Shown piece after piece: positions 5,690 to 6,490 of a DNA stretch of 6,490 nucleotides; the stretch's first letter is position 1; every line of letters begins with the position of its first letter. Below the pieces are notes generated by a model. The model was given only the letters and a program-made list of their open reading frames with translations. It ran no database searches and was not told where the DNA came from. Source of the DNA: CAJQQY01 sp964352225. GTDB taxonomy: Bacteria; Bacteroidota; Bacteroidia; Chitinophagales; Saprospiraceae. The stretch is from contig CAYGRM010000379.1 of assembly GCA_964352225.1 (NCBI GenBank), positions 1-6,490 of the forward strand, read 5' to 3'. The translations under genes and the position numbers were made by a program.

Positions 5690-6319
5690 ATGCTCAAAAC
5701 AAACTCTTTAATATTCACTATGCTACTTTCTTTAATTATTTTCATTAATTGTTCACCTACCGAAAAATCAAAAGTTACTAATCCCGATTTAAAAAATCAA
5801 TTTGTTGATCAGCGAGATAACCAAACTTATGCAACCAAAACCATCGGAAACCAAACTTGGATGCTTGCTGATTTGAAATATCAATCACCAAATTCATATT
5901 GTTATGAAAATGATTTGAAAAATTGTGAAACTTATGGCCGACTATACCCTTTTGATGAAGCAAAAAATATTTGTCCAAAAGGTTGGAAACTACCCAGTAA
6001 TGATGATTGGAAGATCTTAGAAATAAACTTAGGTATGAAAAAATCCCAAGCTGATTCCATTCGAATATGGCGTGGAAATTATGAAGGAGATTTATTAAAA
6101 AAACAATTAGAAATTAAACTCGCGGGAAGCGGAAGTTACAAAGGACAAAAATTTGAAGGAAAGAATATTTATGCAAAATATTGGGTAGATGCACCTGGGC
6201 CAACTGGCCAACAATTTTCTATGTTTAGAATGGTCATGAAAAATAATAGTAAAATTTATAGTGATCAAGTTTCCAAATCAAATATTTGTTGTGTCAGATG
6301 CATCAAGGAAATAGAATAA
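5690..6319 (+). CDS. FISUMP-domain (Fib_succ_major) lipoprotein
   Basis: The 209-residue protein has a hydrophobic N-terminus (8-20) followed by Cys21 in FINC-SP, a degenerate lipobox of a kind tolerated in Bacteroidota, so it is probably a lipoprotein. Residues about 37-206 are a Fibrobacter succinogenes major paralogous domain: the opening FVDQRDNQTYATKTIGNQTW (38-57), then YGRLYPFDEAK (82-92), the hallmark CPKGWKLPSNDDW (95-107), a central Gly-rich part and the closing CVRCIKE (201-207). This domain is common in exported Bacteroidota and Fibrobacterota proteins, but its biochemical role is not known. Cysteines at 71, 79, 95, 200, 201 and 204 could form disulfides outside the cytoplasm. The gene starts 16 bases after the cyclase-like stop, and its TAA (6317-6319) overlaps an ATG. 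A leader without Shine-Dalgarno precedes the start. Confidence 0.88.
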   Translation: MLKTNSLIFTMLLSLIIFINCSPTEKSKVTNPDLKNQFVDQRDNQTYATKTIGNQTWMLADLKYQSPNSYCYENDLKNCETYGRLYPFDEAKNICPKGWKLPSNDDWKILEINLGMKKSQADSIRIWRGNYEGDLLKKQLEIKLAGSGSYKGQKFEGKNIYAKYWVDAPGPTGQQFSMFRMVMKNNSKIYSDQVSKSNICCVRCIKEIE

Positions 6320-6365
6320 TGTCTGAAACCAAAAAATAAATATCCATCTAGAAAATCAAAAAAAA

Positions 6366-6490
6366 TTGGAATCAAGATTAGCTACCATCCATGACATTCA
6401 TAATGTCCTCGACCTTCAAAAACAAAACCTATTTGCCAATCTATCCGAAGCAGAACGAGAAGATGGATTCGTTACGACTCCTTTCACTTA
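6366..6490 (+). CDS. GNAT-family N-acetyltransferase, 5' part (continues past window); start uncertain
   Basis: The frame is open from 6327 to the window end. From about 6375 it encodes RLATIHDIHNVLDLQKQNLF followed by NLSEAEREDGFVTTPFT, the typical N-terminal strand and helices of GNAT acetyltransferases that use acetyl-CoA to acetylate an amine; the acetyl-CoA-binding motif is beyond the window. No ATG or GTG is in this frame. TTG at 6366-6368 would give a normal GNAT N-terminus (MESRLAT) and is used here provisionally. An ATG at 6319-6321 overlaps the preceding stop (TAATG) and encodes MSETKK before a TAA at 6337; a one-base change in the A run at 6331-6336 would join it to the GNAT frame. 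It is probably the third gene of the operon. Family is likely; start and intactness are open. Confidence 0.65.
   Translation, partial: MESRLATIHDIHNVLDLQKQNLFANLSEAEREDGFVTTPFT

Overview
The window looks like a chromosomal segment of a low-GC (roughly one-third G+C) member of the Bacteroidota. The signs are: a secreted protein with a type IX secretion (T9SS) C-terminal sorting domain; a FISUMP-domain lipoprotein; an OmpA protein with a Bacteroidota-style jelly-roll-like segment ahead of its OmpA domain; A-rich leaders without clear Shine-Dalgarno sequences; and TAnnTTTG-type -7 promoter elements. The sequence does not resolve a genus. No rRNA, tRNA, CRISPR array, insertion sequence or phage gene is visible.

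Layout, left to right. (1) The 3' part of an OmpA-family gene (+, 1-714). (2) A strong hairpin terminator (719-766) shared with the convergent gene for a single-cysteine thioredoxin-like protein (-, 777-1388). (3) A 273-bp divergent intergenic region with two small inverted repeats and a good -7 element. (4) A 669-aa secreted T9SS substrate (+, 1662-3671): signal peptide, ten about 43-residue repeats that read as a circularly closed beta-propeller, a cadherin-like domain and a sorting domain. (5) A second bidirectional hairpin terminator (3697-3734), then a convergent FKBP-type peptidyl-prolyl isomerase lipoprotein (-, 3754-4470). (6) A 231-bp divergent region containing a perfect 9-bp inverted repeat just upstream of the next start. 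(7) A probable rightward operon: a tocopherol-cyclase-like protein (4702-5673), a FISUMP-domain lipoprotein (5690-6319) and the 5' part of a GNAT acetyltransferase (about 6366 to the window end) whose start is problematic.

Most products are predicted to act in the envelope: OmpA anchors to peptidoglycan, the FKBP lipoprotein probably folds proteins in the periplasm, the propeller protein is exported by T9SS, and the FISUMP lipoprotein sits on a membrane. No single pathway links all genes. The only likely multi-gene transcription unit is cyclase-like/lipoprotein/GNAT. No clearly new defence or mobile system is present. The points most worth a second look are the ten-unit propeller, the tocopherol-cyclase-like gene and its partners, and the GNAT start.
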